From the NCBI GenBank assembly GCA_037179385.1, contig CM074179.1, forward strand, positions 68,405,806 to 68,469,805: DNA of 64,000 nucleotides. Direction: 5' to 3'. Positions 1 to 12,815 of this stretch are shown here, one piece after another; the stretch's first letter is position 1, and every line of letters begins with the position of its first letter. The stretch is from Holothuria scabra (Eukaryota > Echinodermata > Holothuroidea > Aspidochirotida > Holothuriidae). Under the pieces are notes generated by a model. It did no database searches and was not told where the DNA came from. It was given only the letters and a program-made list of their open reading frames with translations. The position numbers were made by a program, and so were the translations under genes.

Positions 1-1864
1 CTCCATAATCCTTACGATTTCTCCAAATCGCCGTATGCTTAAGTGTTACGATCTGCCTGCAAAAGTTGGTCAAAAACAACATCGTAACTGCTCACTCAGA
101 CGCTTTGATTATTCATCACTGTGTTACGTACACCAGATGTGCCGACGTGAATATGCAACGTTACTGGGCAAGACACTCGGTGATCACGCGTCCGTGTCAT
201 GATAGCTTGCGTTCTGTGTACGTAACATGCATTAACAAGTCGCACATAGCCTGCTTACACACAGTCTATGCTATAGCAATCCGTACGCGTGCTTACGCAC
301 ACGTACACAAGTACGTAATTTACTAACCGTACTTCGGTATTGCACGTACAGGTATATACAATGCAGTACTGTATGTAAGCATATTGGCGGGAAATCCCTT
401 GTTGCTAAGCTGGACATTAGGCTCATACATAAACATATCAATGTCGGCTCAGTACAAAAGGTGTAGGCGGGGATCAATGGGCTGTTTCATTAAAATCGAG
501 TGTGCATCGGGGCTGAGCAAAAAATCATTTTTTTTTCATCGGAAATGGAAAGATCATAAAAAACGCTACAAAATGATACCTGGAAGCAATTGCAGATTTT
601 TCTGGAACCCATTGTAATCATGTCACCAATGTTTTAAGCCCAAAAATGTTAAAGAAATATTATTTTTGGCGATCGCTTCCCTCCATTATAATGTAGAGTT
701 CCTTTTCTTCTTTCTAACGATATATGGGTTGTAGGGGTCAAAGGTTCAGCCCCAATGCACGATCAAGTCAAAGATGGCCGTGTGTGGCATTTTACGTGTG
801 ACCAAAACACACTTTTGACTATCACCGTTGCAACGATGCTTCAAAGGGATCGTTAGAAACTGTAACATATTTTTTCTTCTTTTTGTTTTAAAGCTTATTT
901 GGTGAAATATTATAGTAGAAATATGTCTTTGGTGTACTAATTTTACAGTGTAGGCAAAATTTCGACAATTTTGGGTGTCGTAAATTCAGTTTTTAAACAC
1001 ACTGTTTTAGCGACTTCGTGTTTGGGTGTGAGTAGTGCCGCGAGAATTTTGGAGAAAAATTCTGTGTGCGTGTGACAACCCTAGGTAGTTTGCACGTATT
1101 GCTAATTCTGACCACTAATTAATATGCAGTATTAATCTGCATATTCATGCAGCAAAAAACATGTTGGTGACTTTTTCAAAACACACTTCATTTTACTCCA
1201 TGGTTTATGTAAACTTAAAAAATTTTCACATCTCTCTAATGCTATGTGATGACCATATATTTTGCACATTCCCAAATATCCGTTTCATCATGGATTCCAC
1301 AAGAAATGAAATTATGAACAATGGATGTTGTGCTGAAATCCCTTGATTTTTTTTCAGAATTGAATGAAAATGCACCCAAGAAGCAGGGCTGGAAAAAATG
1401 GTTACATCCCAGGATGGGAGATGAATTATTTCCCAGAAGGGAGTAAAATTTCTCAGTTCTCGATATGCATTCATGTACAGGAAAGGGAACTTTCCCTCCA
1501 GCTACCTAAACTTTCCTCCAGATGGCCAAATTTCCTGGGGAAGAAGCCTCCTAGTTTCCCAACTTTTTTCTACCCAGCCATGCCAAGAAGTCTCAAAGTG
1601 ATTTTATTACAAGTCCTTCTAATTTTTCATAGTTTTTCATTCAACAATTGCAAAATTAAGTAATGGGGGATGACTTTTCTTAGGGTGTTCGTACAGTAAT
1701 TAGCAACAGAGTGGCCCAATCTGAACAGCAAAGTGGTCATATTTAGCAACAAAAAAATGACAAATTTAAACACTGTTTTTTTGCACTCACCCAATTGAAT
1801 TGAAATCCAATATTAACCCTAGATGTGAACAATATGTCTGGTCATATTCTATCACAGAAATTAT
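1..1864. other. Intergenic DNA, no supported gene
   Basis: Short open frames occur on both strands (for example 66-326 and 1364-1663), but they have no recognisable domain, biased composition or splice context, so I treat them as chance. I see no repeat with clear ends. The stretch 1370-1580 has several TTTCC/GGAAA runs but no convincing inverted repeat. Confidence 0.5.
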
Positions 1865-2275
1865 TAGCTAAGACCTAGGCTAGGCCTAGGCCTACAATCT
1901 TTTGTCTACAAAATAAAAAAATTTGTTTCTTAAAGCGGTTTGAATTCACCCTCCCCCTTTTGCCCTACTTTAGCCAAGGCCTAGCTAGGCCTTGCCTACT
2001 TTTATGGTCACAAATTTTGCTAGGCTAAGTGATCAGTAATCGACTTGTGATAAGCTCTGAGCAGATCTCCGAGTTATTAAATAGGCCGAGGCTAACTACT
2101 AACGTTATGCCAATGTTTAGTCTAGGGCTAGGGCTATGCAGGCCTACTAACGTTAGGCCTAGCTAAGTCGTTAGGCCTATTCCGTGCGTATAGTAATTAG
2201 TATCAGTTAGTGTGGGCCTAGCTAGGCTAGGCCTACGGTATGTGTGTGAGTGTGTGTGTGTGCAGTATAACGTTA
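1865..2275. repeat. GGCCTA-rich degenerate repeat patch
   Basis: The palindromic words TAGGCCTA, CTAGGCCT and AACGTTAGGCC recur many times in about 400 bp, ending in a short (TG)n run near 2239-2264. The same words reappear sparsely near 20220-20270. No unit length or ends are definable, so this is a motif-enriched patch rather than a bounded element. Confidence 0.6.
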
Positions 2276-5200
2276 GGCAATGAGTGTAACTTACACCGAA
2301 GCAAGAGATAGAAAAGTACTACTACGAACTTCGGTTAGCCTATGCTGTAGGCCCCCCTTCCCAGTAAAAATAAGAACTTTGGTTGTCTGTTAATTGTTAA
2401 TTTAACGTGACGTTTGTCCTGTTACAGAAGGGTATAGGCCGCTGATTATCATTACATGTCATGTTAGGCTAGAAATTTGTGCACAGTTCCCGTTAAGTTA
2501 AAGAAAACTTTGGTCTTTTCATCGTTTGAAGTAAATAACATTTGAAATAATTGGATTCATAATTTTCTCTTTTGTATGATAAGTGGCAGTCATTTCGTGA
2601 TTTCAGAGTAAATGGAAGGATTCCAGTGGATATAATTCAAAGTAATTTGGTACCCACTGTTCGAGAGAAAGCAGTCCGTGAAAAGAACGATAGATGGCGC
2701 TCGTAAGGAACAGTTTCCAGAACCGTATTATTAGAGTTTCTTTCTACGGAAAAATGTAAACAACATTTTGATGTTACAGACAGGCTTTTCGTGGTTGAGT
2801 GACATTGATAGGCTACTGTGATTCACCCGGCTTTGAGGCTGCTAGTTCCGGCCGAATTTTTGGAAAGAGAATCTCACAGTCCCCATTCCTCACACAACCG
2901 GGCAAGGTGAATCTGTGGTTATATTTTGGGGGAAGGGATAGGAGTCATTCCTGTCTGGCAGTAGCTAACGCCATTTCAACTTTCTGCCAGGGACAATAAA
3001 AATTCCCTGACTCCCGAAAATATGTCGAAAAATTTCCATTTCAGAGGATGAAAACTACATCTCAACAGCATATAACATTTGGAAGATACTAATTTTGAAA
3101 AGAATGCATTTTCCTCTTCAGATTAAGGTCATTATGGTAAATCAATGTCCAACGCGGAACATTGAACTCGGAAAATTCGATCAGGCTTGTTTATGATCAT
3201 CGATGATGGTATCCCGGCCGCGGAGAGCACTCGGTTTGTTCACTCCCCCTCTAAGGCTTCACAAACCACTGTCCGCCCAAACGAAGAGGTCTGCTTCCAA
3301 TTTTAGACGGAAACTTCATTACCATAATATGACTTATTCATGTCCTGCCTCATTGTTTATGCTATTGTTTTGAGCGAGTGTGTGTATTCTTGTTGTTGTA
3401 AACTGAAGCCGGGCTATTGAAACCTTATCGGATCACTACTGCGTTGCATAACCACCTGTCCAGTGGGTACTACAGGGGAGTGTGCTTTACGAAGTCTTAT
3501 CAACTCTGTGGGTGGCATGGGATACTGCATGATTTAAACGGGACCAGATGTTGCCTCCTCGTGAATATTCACCAGCATTGATCCAGTCTCGAGGCCACAT
3601 ATTCTATGAATATCCAAAGAATCTGTTTGGTGTTCATTTTGGTAGACTTGGTGGGGATATGACTGAACAAGGAATATGCCCTACAGTCTGCTACGCAGGC
3701 AACGATGATGGAGACTCCCTGACGTTCAATTATGAAGAAACACGAAAGTCTAATCATAGTCAAGGTGCCAGTCAAGGTAACATAACATTCCAGTGGCCCG
3801 GAGGTATTTTTCAAAATTTACAAGAATATTTATAAGGTGATCTAGTTGAGTTAGGAAAAGCCTTTTCAACACCGTCATTGAGGGTTGGAGGACATGACTT
3901 CAGTATGATGTTTGTTTTATATGTGACAAACACAAGCAATGGACTGGAACTTCTTTTGGCTCAGTGACGTTATAATCAGGCTAAGCAAGGAAGTTGGCCC
4001 GGGGCAAGGGACCAGTCAGAGCCCTCCCCCCCCCCCCCCCTCGATCCTTCGATACCTTCCTTCTTCTTGTTGCCTACATTCTTGAACCAAACATGAAGTT
4101 GATATTAATACGGTATACAACTAAAAAAATCAAATTCACATAGAATTCCCCATCAGGGCCGGACCCTTCCAAGGGTTTGCTTTACCCCCACGGAATCCTA
4201 TAAAGTTTCTTACAGGCCCAGGACAGCGTCTACCAAAATCAAAATCAAAAATATATACTGATCCATATAACTTAACTTCCCAGATTTGAAAAAATGGAGG
4301 AGGGGATTTCTGCATTTAATTCCCCTATGGCCTCCGTCAGTGGACAACCCATCCACCTCTCAAAAAAAAAGGAGTTTGCTCAAGGTATTTTCATCCAGAT
4401 ATAGTCAAAATTTCCAATTTTACCTCCATGGATCCGAAGAATTCCAAATTTTCCTCAGTTTAAGACTTTCCGCTTGGGAAATGAGAGCCAAAATCTTTCC
4501 TTTTTTTGTTGTTGTTGTTGTTTACACAGCCTGATAGTTCGAGTACCATATCAAAATGCAGTAACCTTAACAAAATGAAGTAACCCCAACGACCTGCTCG
4601 GGTGAAAACAAACACCGAGTAAAATCATGATTAGTATACAACCTTTGTTACATAGATACACAAATAGTTCAGTGTCTGTAATACCGTGATCCAACTGCAC
4701 TTCCTTTCTGGTTAAAAATGAGGAAATTTTTAGTTCCATTGGATAGCGTTTTTTTTTCTTTTCCAACAGTCTTCCTTCGGGCTACTAGCTGTCGACAGCC
4801 TGAGTGACCATACTACCGAGAAGCGCATCCCTAGCTGCCACAGTGAATCCAAGATACTGTCAATGGAAAGTGATACTGTAAAAAAAGGTTTACAGAACAG
4901 CAATTGAAAATAAAGAGAGAAATAAAGATTACAGAAAAGTTCTGGAAACTTATATTACCAGAACTGTTCTTTAATCTTTACTTTGTGCTCTGTTAATTTA
5001 CAACGATTTAGAGCTGTTTTTACAGTGATCATGCACTGTCTGGAATTTCCGAGGTAAATTCATAGAACGAAAAATAAAGATTGAAACGCATAATTGAAAC
5101 GCAAAAACGTCATTTTTTTTTGTTAGGGTGGGGGCGCCGCTGCCAGATGCGTGTGTTTGGATTTTCGATTTTCCCAGACTAGTACTTCTGCAGTAGAGTC

Positions 5201-5443
5201 CTATAGGGTGGATCCAGATTTGGATAATGATTTAAAGTGTGAAAAGGACGGCATTTTTGATTGGGGCAGAAAATGTTTCATGCTAGCTACCCAGGCCGAA
5301 AGACTTTACGCAGAGCGTCGTTATCATTGGAGCCCATGGCACAGAAACTAATTTTAACAAAAATAACAACCCTTGTGCCAGCAAGAAATGGCATTTCTTT
5401 AGGATTGTTAGTAGAATCGTAGTTTGAGCATAGCCTATGTTTG
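2276..5443. other. Intergenic DNA, two unassigned open frames
   Basis: Two frames stand out slightly: 2799-2999 (66 aa, +) and 3548-3835 (95 aa, +). Neither shows a recognised domain, signal peptide or matching neighbour, and I cannot call exons with confidence. A poly-C tract lies at about 4027-4040, and a CAGGGCCGGACC motif near 4156 resembles a DNA-transposon end without a visible partner. An apparent TGTTG run lies near 4506-4520. Confidence 0.4.
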
Positions 5444-5451
5444 CACGTGAC

Positions 5452-5617
5452 CACAGGCGCACGGGGGTAATTTTCTATGAGGGGGCAAATACATTTTAGC
5501 CCGAATAATTTCACCGTTTATCATGTTTTGCCAATGTTTTGACCGAATAGTAGACCACTGCTTTTGCCCGAATTGGTAGGGTGAGTGCCCCCAGCACCCC
5601 CGTCTCGTACGCCTATG
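5452..5617. mobile_element. hAT-like MITE (CATAGGCG ends)
   Basis: A 166-bp element. The left end CACAGGCGCACGGGGG is the inverted counterpart of the right end, whose reverse complement begins CATAGGCGTACGAGACGGGG. It is flanked by a perfect 8-bp direct repeat CACGTGAC at 5444-5451 and 5618-5625. An 8-bp target duplication fits the hAT superfamily. There is no coding capacity, so it is nonautonomous. A sister copy lies at 46832-47001. Confidence 0.85.
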
Positions 5618-5644
5618 CACGTGACCACATGAGTAGATCCTGGG

Positions 5645-7156
5645 CAGTGGCGTAGCCACGGGGGGGGCCTGATAAAGTAATTGAAAAAAATAAAAATAAA
5701 AAAATGTGTAAAAATTAAAAAAAAAAATGGATGAATGTGTGTAAAACACATTTTGTCCGCACGTATGAAATCAAGCAATAACTTCAAAATGCCTACTTTC
5801 ACTAAATTAGATACCGTTTGTGATCTGCACTGTAGTTTATTGCATTTCACTTCGAAGATGAAACGAAAGTCTCGACGACAAATTTTAATGCGACTTTGTT
5901 AGGTTAAGACCCTTTCTCCCTTTAGGATGGCTGATTGATTTACTGAAAATAAGGCAATCGTACACTGGAGACCACTCTTACACGACCCTTCCTATACTTA
6001 ATTATACACAAAATATGCCGTAAGCAGATAAGGGTAAGGTACTGCCTTCGGATAATTCTTCCCTTCCATCTTTAATAAGTAGGCCTATGTCGTGCCTCAC
6101 TCCTGCCCATGACAAGTGCCACTGTAAAACGATTTCTTTCGACAAGTCCTCTTTTTAGTAGTTAGCACTGGCGTCCGGGGGATTTGTAAAATGTCCACAA
6201 GGTCCGGATTTCATGTGTTTCCCACATGATCCATACTTCTGCCTTGAGGTTCAATTATATTGAGGGATTTATTCGTAGTATTTTGATTTTGACCACGTAA
6301 TGTACCGATGAACAAATGCTGCACCATTTTGCACATTGTTTCTTTGGTAGTATGTATGTCTCTTGTAAAATTTCTACAAAAACTAAAAATATTTTTATAT
6401 TTTTCATGCTCCCCAAAAAGGGAAAATCCGATAATCAGTTCAAAGTTTTGCCAAACATATCACCATTTTGCATCTAGGAAATCTAACGCAAAGAAAGTTT
6501 CTCAGAGGGGGACACAACTACTTTTGGTTTTCCTGTTAAAGGGTGAGGTACTGCCTTAGGTAAGCTGAAATCCATTCAAATATTGCCGAATTTGCGGCTG
6601 GGTACATCCAGTTTAAAACACGTGGGAAGTGCCGTTTCCGGCCATCTGGAGGGGTTTTAAAGCCCAAATTTTTCTTGTACGCTCCGCGCCAACCGATGGT
6701 GGCGCTCCGCTTAGATTCAAATATTGCCGCATTTGCGATGTACGTGCTTCTGAAGTTTACAATTTTTCCCAAGGGGAAGGGAGATACCGGCTCCCTTTAG
6801 TCTCATCCCCCAGGCCACAGATCAGAAGTGCCCAGTTTTGAGGTCTCTAAAAAGTGTATGTATTACCATTTTTCATAGATTGATTTTTTTATTCTCATTA
6901 TTTGAGACATCGCAGACATGAGATTCGTATTTCAAGGCTGGGTACATCCAGCTTAAAACACATGGGAAATGCCGTTTCCGGCCATCTGGAGGGGTTTTAA
7001 AGCCCCAAATTTTCTTGTACGCTCCGCGCCAACCGATGGTGGCGCTCCGCTTAGATAGTCTTGCCGTGCCTGACCCTCGGAGGTACCAGCCCCCCCTCCC
7101 ACTTGTTCCCTAGCCCCCCCCCCCCCAAACAAAATCCCATCCTGGCTACGCCACTG
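5645..7156 (+). mobile_element. Nonautonomous hAT-like element, copy A
   Basis: About 1.5 kb bounded by inverted ends CAGTGGCGTAGCCA / TGGCTACGCCACTG. ATCCTGGG sits just left of the element (5637-5644) and recurs on the right after one extra A (7158-7165), consistent with an 8-bp target duplication. Runs of G or C lie just inside both ends. The interior aligns by eye with copies at 23725-25177 (inverted) and 27971-29468 (same orientation), including a shared stretch after the left end containing TGATAAAGTAATTG. I see no transposase, so mobilisation would have to be in trans. The interior carries a ~120-bp duplication listed separately. Short frames inside are not genes. Confidence 0.85.
6597..7056 (+). 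repeat. Internal 120-bp direct duplication in copy A
   Basis: The segment 6597-6716 recurs nearly identically at 6936-7056. Each runs from GGCTGGGTACATCCAG to GGCGCTCCGCTTAGAT. The first copy is extra relative to the 27971-29468 element. It interrupts a conserved sequence and is bracketed by a duplicated word around TTCAAATATTGCCG, as if the unit had been pasted in with a duplicated target. Confidence 0.85.
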
Positions 7157-10100
7157 AATCCTGGGGGAATAGTTCGTTTGCTCCCCCGATATTTGGCAGT
7201 TGGAAAAAATGCTAAAATCTGTTCCCTATACCGTGACGGACAGAAAACAGTGTAATTTTAGTTAGTTTGGTTCTCGGTTCAAATTTTTACAATATTTCTC
7301 TTACGCCGCAACAGTTCAATTTGTTTCGTTGCTAACGTTAGCACCGTTTTGAGCACCATGGTATTTATCGATCCTTTGCAAATTACATTTTTTCCGTCGC
7401 GCACTCAACGTGCCTTCTGAGTTTCATTGATGTCTCTATTATCAATATCGCCTCAAACAAACTCACACAAGTGACACGAATAGTTCGGTGGCTTAGTGAG
7501 ATCACATCGTGCCGGTTAACGGGTTTCGTTATGGGGCAGCCCAGTAAAAAAAGACGCAAAGCAAGAGGATTATTTTTGCTTTTCGAACTTAGTTATACGA
7601 AACGAAAATTTAAAGCTCTGTCGGACTTGGATGTCCAATTCTCCTTGAAAAATGCCTCGTCGCAGAGTCTGTCACCGAAACAAATGATTCTTCATACAAA
7701 ACTTCGGCACGCAATCCTCCGTCTGCAGTGTTAAGCAACGAGGTGCATGTTGCTAGCACGAATAATTCATGCCTTTATTAATTTGTAACGAGTTTTTTTT
7801 TCTCTCTTTCACTTTTAATTTTGCCAATTTTCGTGAGATCAATGCTATATTTGCCTCTATTGCACCCCATCTCCATCTCAATGGTATTCAGAGTTTTTAA
7901 AGGCAGTGGACTTAACGACAGTTCTAATGTAAAACTTGCCACTGTTTATGTGGCCATAGTCTCACCAGCAAATGCGTGGGGAATTGGTGCACGAGCCCTT
8001 CAAAATCCCCTTCATCAAACTCTCATAGCCCTAAGAATTTAAGCTACATTTGGGTGAGGCTGAGGAGTATCTTCGGCCAACTTTATATAATGTTTATTTT
8101 AATTAACCATGCTTTACCACAAATGGTTCTCAAACTATACCAGCCTTTTCTCGCGATTTGAGCGCTTCAGGCCGTCCTTACCTCAGTGTTATCAATACCT
8201 TCAAAGATGTGCATAAATATACAAATACCCAGGAGCAGTCTACATACGATTAACCTTTTAAATTTACCCAATCGAACAGTTTTTCAGGGATTTCCGAGGT
8301 ATTAAACTCCAGAGGGGGGAGGGGTGCCCCTTGACCCCACGAGGGACACTGAGGCGTGGCCCATGGACTTCGCCCTCGCTATCCACAATCTGTCGCGTGC
8401 ACACTTTCGAGAATTGCATGAGTGTGTCTACTTCTCCCCTGTCAACCCCCACGCCCTTTCCACCCAAGTCGAAAAAAAATCTACGTCCATGATCGTGACT
8501 GCGCGTAACTAGCATCACAGAGAGTCGTAGATAATGGGAACACACCCTCTATAAGGCCGATCGGGCCAAAATAACCGGAAGTGACAGGTATTGTCAGTCC
8601 TTGAAATTTGGCGTCGTGGGAACCGTTTGGAAAGTTAGTAATAATATTGCAGTCTCGTTGAACACAAAATTATAGATCAGGTCAGGAACGAATTTAGAGG
8701 GGGCACACGGCGCCCATCCCTCTAAAATTTTCTAAGACTGTCCCCCTTTTTTCTTTCTGGTATTTTTCATACTTTTTAGTTGTCAAGCGCCCCTTATTTT
8801 GTAATATCCGAGTGAACATTTACTAATTTTCACCTTCCTAAGAACCTCAACCGACCAACTGCCATTGTCCTGAAGAGTTAATTTGAGGATAGCCGCTGAC
8901 ACTGTAACTGCTTTAATGTAATACACTTTGGTCAAACTAAATTGATGTCTGAGAGATTAACATCCCCTTTCGTTCACAATTTGAAAATACTTTACAGACT
9001 CATCATGATTGAGCGACTTCATATTTCCTCGGCAACTTAACGTGCAATCCTCGGTCAATGGAAACTCGCAGAGCGGTCACTTAGTCAAATCTCGACCTCA
9101 TCCCCCTCCCCCTCCCCTTTGGCGGACCAAAATTGTCTGCTGGCGCCTCTTTAGGCTTAAAAAGTCCTTCTTTAACATGCCCTTGCATGACATTCTCAGA
9201 CTTTTTCACCAAAACCTCTCGCTCCGCCACTGTTGAAACTCATTACATAAAAGATACTTAAGATCTATTATGAATTAGAAACGGATAAATTTACGAGCAC
9301 TGCTCAGCATTCAGTAGCGGTGGGCGAGTTGAAGAAGTCTTAGTTTTTTGCAAAATGGAAATTTTGAAGGTTTAAGTGAATTTCTCCCTTGAAAGTATTA
9401 TTCGTAGAAGAAGGTCGGGGGGGGGGGGGGGGGAGCTTATCGAGTTTTCAACATATATTGTACAAAGTAATGTAGAGTAAGGCTCGAGCATACGACAAAA
9501 GCGGACCATTCCACAGGCTGGGCAGCATTCCTCGACAAGGACAATGTCTTCCTACTGAACCCCTCCTGCAAAACAGTAGACCTTGCAAAGTATTTCTCAA
9601 CAATGTCATCCCCAACAAAAATATTAAACGTTTTATCCAGTCCAGCAACTTTCCATTCTGTATATCTCTGGCAACTCTCATACCGCACACCCCAAACGCA
9701 ATTTGAAGAGGGAGTAAAATAATAACTTGGAGAAATCGTGGCAGTAACCACATTTCTACGGCAAAATTACCCGAGCAGACTCTGCAAATCAAATAAGGAT
9801 GAAAAATTTCAAAGTTCACTTGTAAACGAGTTGAATATATTAAGCGTTGTTTTCACATGCAATTCAAATAATGCAACCAAAACATGACAAATACATACTT
9901 CCATGATTTTCTGACAAACAACTGGTTTCGAAAGATGATTGCTATTTGATGAGCAGCATCCCAATCACTATAGAGGCTTTTCACACGACGTCATAATAAT
10001 CTCCGGCAGCCATGTTGGAGTACATGTAACTACGTAGTAAACTACCGGGGACGCGCTTGCTCGTTGAATTTGTACACGCCGTGCATACCAAAGTGCACAC

Positions 10101-10616
10101 TGTGCAGTGCGATCGGCACAAAGTCACGTGTATTTGGCTTGATTTTCCTCCAGCATGGCGGTTCCGTGACGCAATTACAAAGCCTCTATATATATACTGT
10201 ATATATAAACTGTAAACACAAATTATTCAAACAACGCCCGAATCGACCAATCACGTTTGACCCAGTTGAACAAGTCTCTCACAAATATTTAGCCTCCTTG
10301 ACGTCATTACTACGAAATAAGTCAGACAATAAAACAAAATAGTCAAATATGAGTGACTAACGTGGTTTGTCAATTCAGACACCCCCTGACTAATTTGTGT
10401 GTAGTGGGTTTTCTTTAACCAAAACGCTATGCGGTAGATACTGTAGGCTTAAAACTGCTGCAATATAGAAGGTTCCAAAAATGCACAACATTCAAGCACC
10501 ATGGTATTATAATACTGATTTTGCTTCAAATTTGCATTTAGTGTTACAAACGAATTATGTGTCAATAGGCAAAAATATTCAGGAAAACACTTCTTGTTCT
10601 TTTGTGAAATGACTTC
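7157..10616. other. Intergenic DNA with unassigned ORFs and solo TE ends
   Basis: The frame 7471-7734 (+, 87 aa) contains a basic run KKRRKAR but no family I recognise. Overlapping minus frames at 9437-9819 (104 and 123 aa) are also unassigned. Possible isolated transposon ends are CAGGAACGAATTTAGAGG near 8687 and an end reading CTCGCTCCGCCACTG at about 9219-9233. Their flanks show no matching target duplications, so I do not join them. A poly-G tract (~17 bp) sits at about 9417-9434. Confidence 0.4.
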
Positions 10617-10624
10617 CCACCCAT

Positions 10625-10830
10625 CAGTGGCGTAACCACGGGGAGGGTTGTGGGGGTTACAACCACCCTCCCCCATTTCCAACCTTGCAATGCAAAAAAC
10701 ACCTGCAATAGAGTTATTTCCCTCTATCCTTAGACTTTTCACTCATAGCACGCCCCACCGCCCGGTACCTCCCCCCCCCCCCCCCATGACACTAAAACCC
10801 TTCACATGACACATCCTGGCCACGCGCTTG
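10625..10830. mobile_element. Short hAT-like MITE (CAGTGGCG ends)
   Basis: A 206-bp element beginning CAGTGGCGTAACCACGGGG and ending in the degraded inverted counterpart TGGCCACGCGCTTG. It is flanked by CCACCCAT (10617-10624) and CCATCCAT (10831-10838), an 8-bp repeat with one mismatch. The ends match those of the ~1.5-kb hAT-like copies, but the interior is much shorter and includes a ~15-bp poly-C tract. It is nonautonomous and fairly old, judging by the end decay. Confidence 0.75.
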
Positions 10831-10948
10831 CCATCCATCCCAAAATTTTTATACATTATTTATACATTACGGTGTTAGGAAGTCATCGGTCGCCGAGTTT
10901 AACCCTTACGCGAAACAGTCATGAAACTACCACAGTTTACTTTCACAC

Positions 10949-11168
10949 CGCGTGTTTGGTCTAGCATCCGCCTTTCACGCGGAAGGTCCGGGTTCAATTC
11001 CCAGGTCGAGTCATACCAAAGACTAAAATGGAACCTACTGCCGTTGTGAGGCTCCCGCATAAGCAATAGAGTAGGGAAAACAAGCCAGTCAGCCACAACT
11101 GGGAAAAAGGCCGTGGCCGGCTTGACTTGAACCAACAGGTTGGAAACTGGACCGTTAAACTCCATCTA
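10949..11168 (+). mobile_element. tRNA-Glu-derived SINE, copy 1
   Basis: The head (10949 to about 11016) has a tRNA-like A box (TTGGTCTAGC) and a B-box region GGGTTCAATTCCC. A foldable anticodon arm, TCCGC / GCGGA around loop CTTTCAC, gives anticodon TTC (Glu). The D loop is about 9 nt shorter than in the second copy. The body shares CCACAACTGG, AAAAAGGCCGTGGCC and a terminal AACTCCATCT with the inverted copy at 53876-54096. No A-rich tail or clear target duplication is visible. It would be transcribed by RNA polymerase III from the internal boxes and moved by a LINE in trans. Family name unknown to me. Confidence 0.85.
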
Positions 11169-12815
11169 ACTCAGTTTACTTTCATCTTAAGCTGCAATAA
11201 GCTAGTCCGTAGTAGAGCTTACGATGTTAACATTATGATATGATGTCAAATGTCAAGAAGGGCAGAAACACATGCATGCGCAATACCGCCAGTGTACAAA
11301 CTTTTTTCCTGAGATCACCACAAGAAAGTTGCTTATCTCGTAACCACGAAACTTAATTTACATATTACCGCATTCGTATACTATATAAATAGTGTCCAAT
11401 AAACTTCATCAGAGAATAAAATGAACCGGTTTAGTTTTCAATAAGTACTGTACTTAAGAGTGCAGTTCACCAACGACTCCATAAGATATTTCTCATTCAT
11501 ATTCTCATTCATTTCCTTCTAGGCATGCGCTCCTGTGCAGTTACTGTACTCTGAAACGGTTTATCAGTTATATCGATCCTCCTCTCAAAAGAGTGCAAGC
11601 GACATGCCTCCACCCCCCCCCCCCCCCCGTTCCTTCCCCCAGACCGCCGCCGATCATATCTATTAACCAAAATATCAAACGCTAAACAGAACCGATAATG
11701 CTAAGTATATTTGTACATGCATATTTCAGATGAAAATTTTATACTTGGAATGATTATATATTCATAAAAATAGAATCTGTCATGATCGAAAAAGCCCATG
11801 GGCAAGAAGCTGCAGTCCTTGGCACATACATTTTCTAGAAACGTGTACATACACATAAAGTCATAAACTAATTAAAATTCACATTCGAAGGTCATAATTA
11901 CTGTAAGAAACAATATTTCTGTGTTTGAAAGGCAAAATTACGAGATGCTTCAGTGATAGTGAATACAAAAATTCTGCGTTTTTCCGTTAATTTCAATTCG
12001 GTTTTCACATTCCGTGATTACAATTACACTTCACAAATCGAAATTAAATAATGACTACTTACTTTATTGGAGTGCCATACGATATTAAAGTTCAATCATC
12101 CCAGATTATTACTTTTTTTTCTCTTAATCTTGTCATTTATTATTACTTTATTTTGTCTAATAAAAACGTATTTTGCTGAAGATGCTCTCCGTCTTTCTTT
12201 ACTGTAAATTCCGCGTTTCTACCATTTTCCGTTACACGGAAAACTGAATTTCCACTTTATACTGTATGCTATACACGTACCTTCGAGGTTTTGACAGGCC
12301 CGGACCCAGACATTTCGGGGGGGGGGGGGGGGAGCTCACCTAGAGCAAACAGGGGTGTGAGGGAGTTGCACTGCTAATTTCCCATATCTTTTACTGTTGA
12401 TGCAGCGAAAAAGGGAGGGGTGATGCCTTAAAAGCCCCCTTGGATCCGCACCTGCAATAGGTCCAACCCTATGATGGAGGAGTGGTTCTCTCGGGCAAAT
12501 AAAGGTCTTGCAACTTATGCGGTCTAATTCTGATAAGATGGAATTGTCGAGGAGATAGATGGTAGTAAAGTCTTCAAGAAAAACAAAAGGCTGTCAATTA
12601 ATGTGAAGATACGATTTCATATGTGCTTGCCTCAAGTTAACTTTTTGACATGTAACAACTTTACCTGCTGATATCTTGAGAACCACACATCGTATTTCAA
12701 TGGAAATTTCACCAAAATGTTTACAATAAGTACCCCTCTGACATATCAAAACCTAATGCGACCTCACACTCTTCAAGAGAGTACAGAAGGATCAACTATA
12801 CCGATTTTATCTACT
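11169..12815. other. Intergenic DNA, no supported gene
   Basis: No coding frame of note. Poly-C at about 11611-11627 and poly-G at about 12317-12333 are low-complexity tracts. A CAGGCCCGGACCC motif near 12296 resembles a transposon end, like the one at 4156, but has no partner. TTTATT words near 12134 and 12150 could be minus-strand polyadenylation signals (AATAAA) for the SLC35G gene at 13108-14298, about 1 kb past its stop. That is speculative. Confidence 0.35.

Noticed and set aside
3548..3835. 95-aa frame as a conserved gene
   Set aside because: No recognisable family; an overlapping minus frame of similar length shows it may be chance openness.
7471..7734. 87-aa frame with basic KKRRKAR run as a nuclear protein
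   Set aside because: A single basic run is weak evidence; no domain, partner exon or homolog recognised.
8684..9233. One hAT-like element spanning CAGGAACGAATTTAGAGG to CTCGCTCCGCCACTG
   Set aside because: The ends are only loosely inverse and the flanking 8-mers (GATCAGGT, TTGAAACT) do not match.
9437..9819. Two overlapping minus frames (104 and 123 aa) as genes
   Set aside because: Mutually exclusive frames without a known domain; beside a poly-G tract and TE debris.
10949..11016. Possible functional tRNA-Glu gene
   Set aside because: The D loop is shortened, there is no acceptor-stem pairing with the 3' side, and the head is fused to a body shared with 53876-54096, so it is a SINE head.
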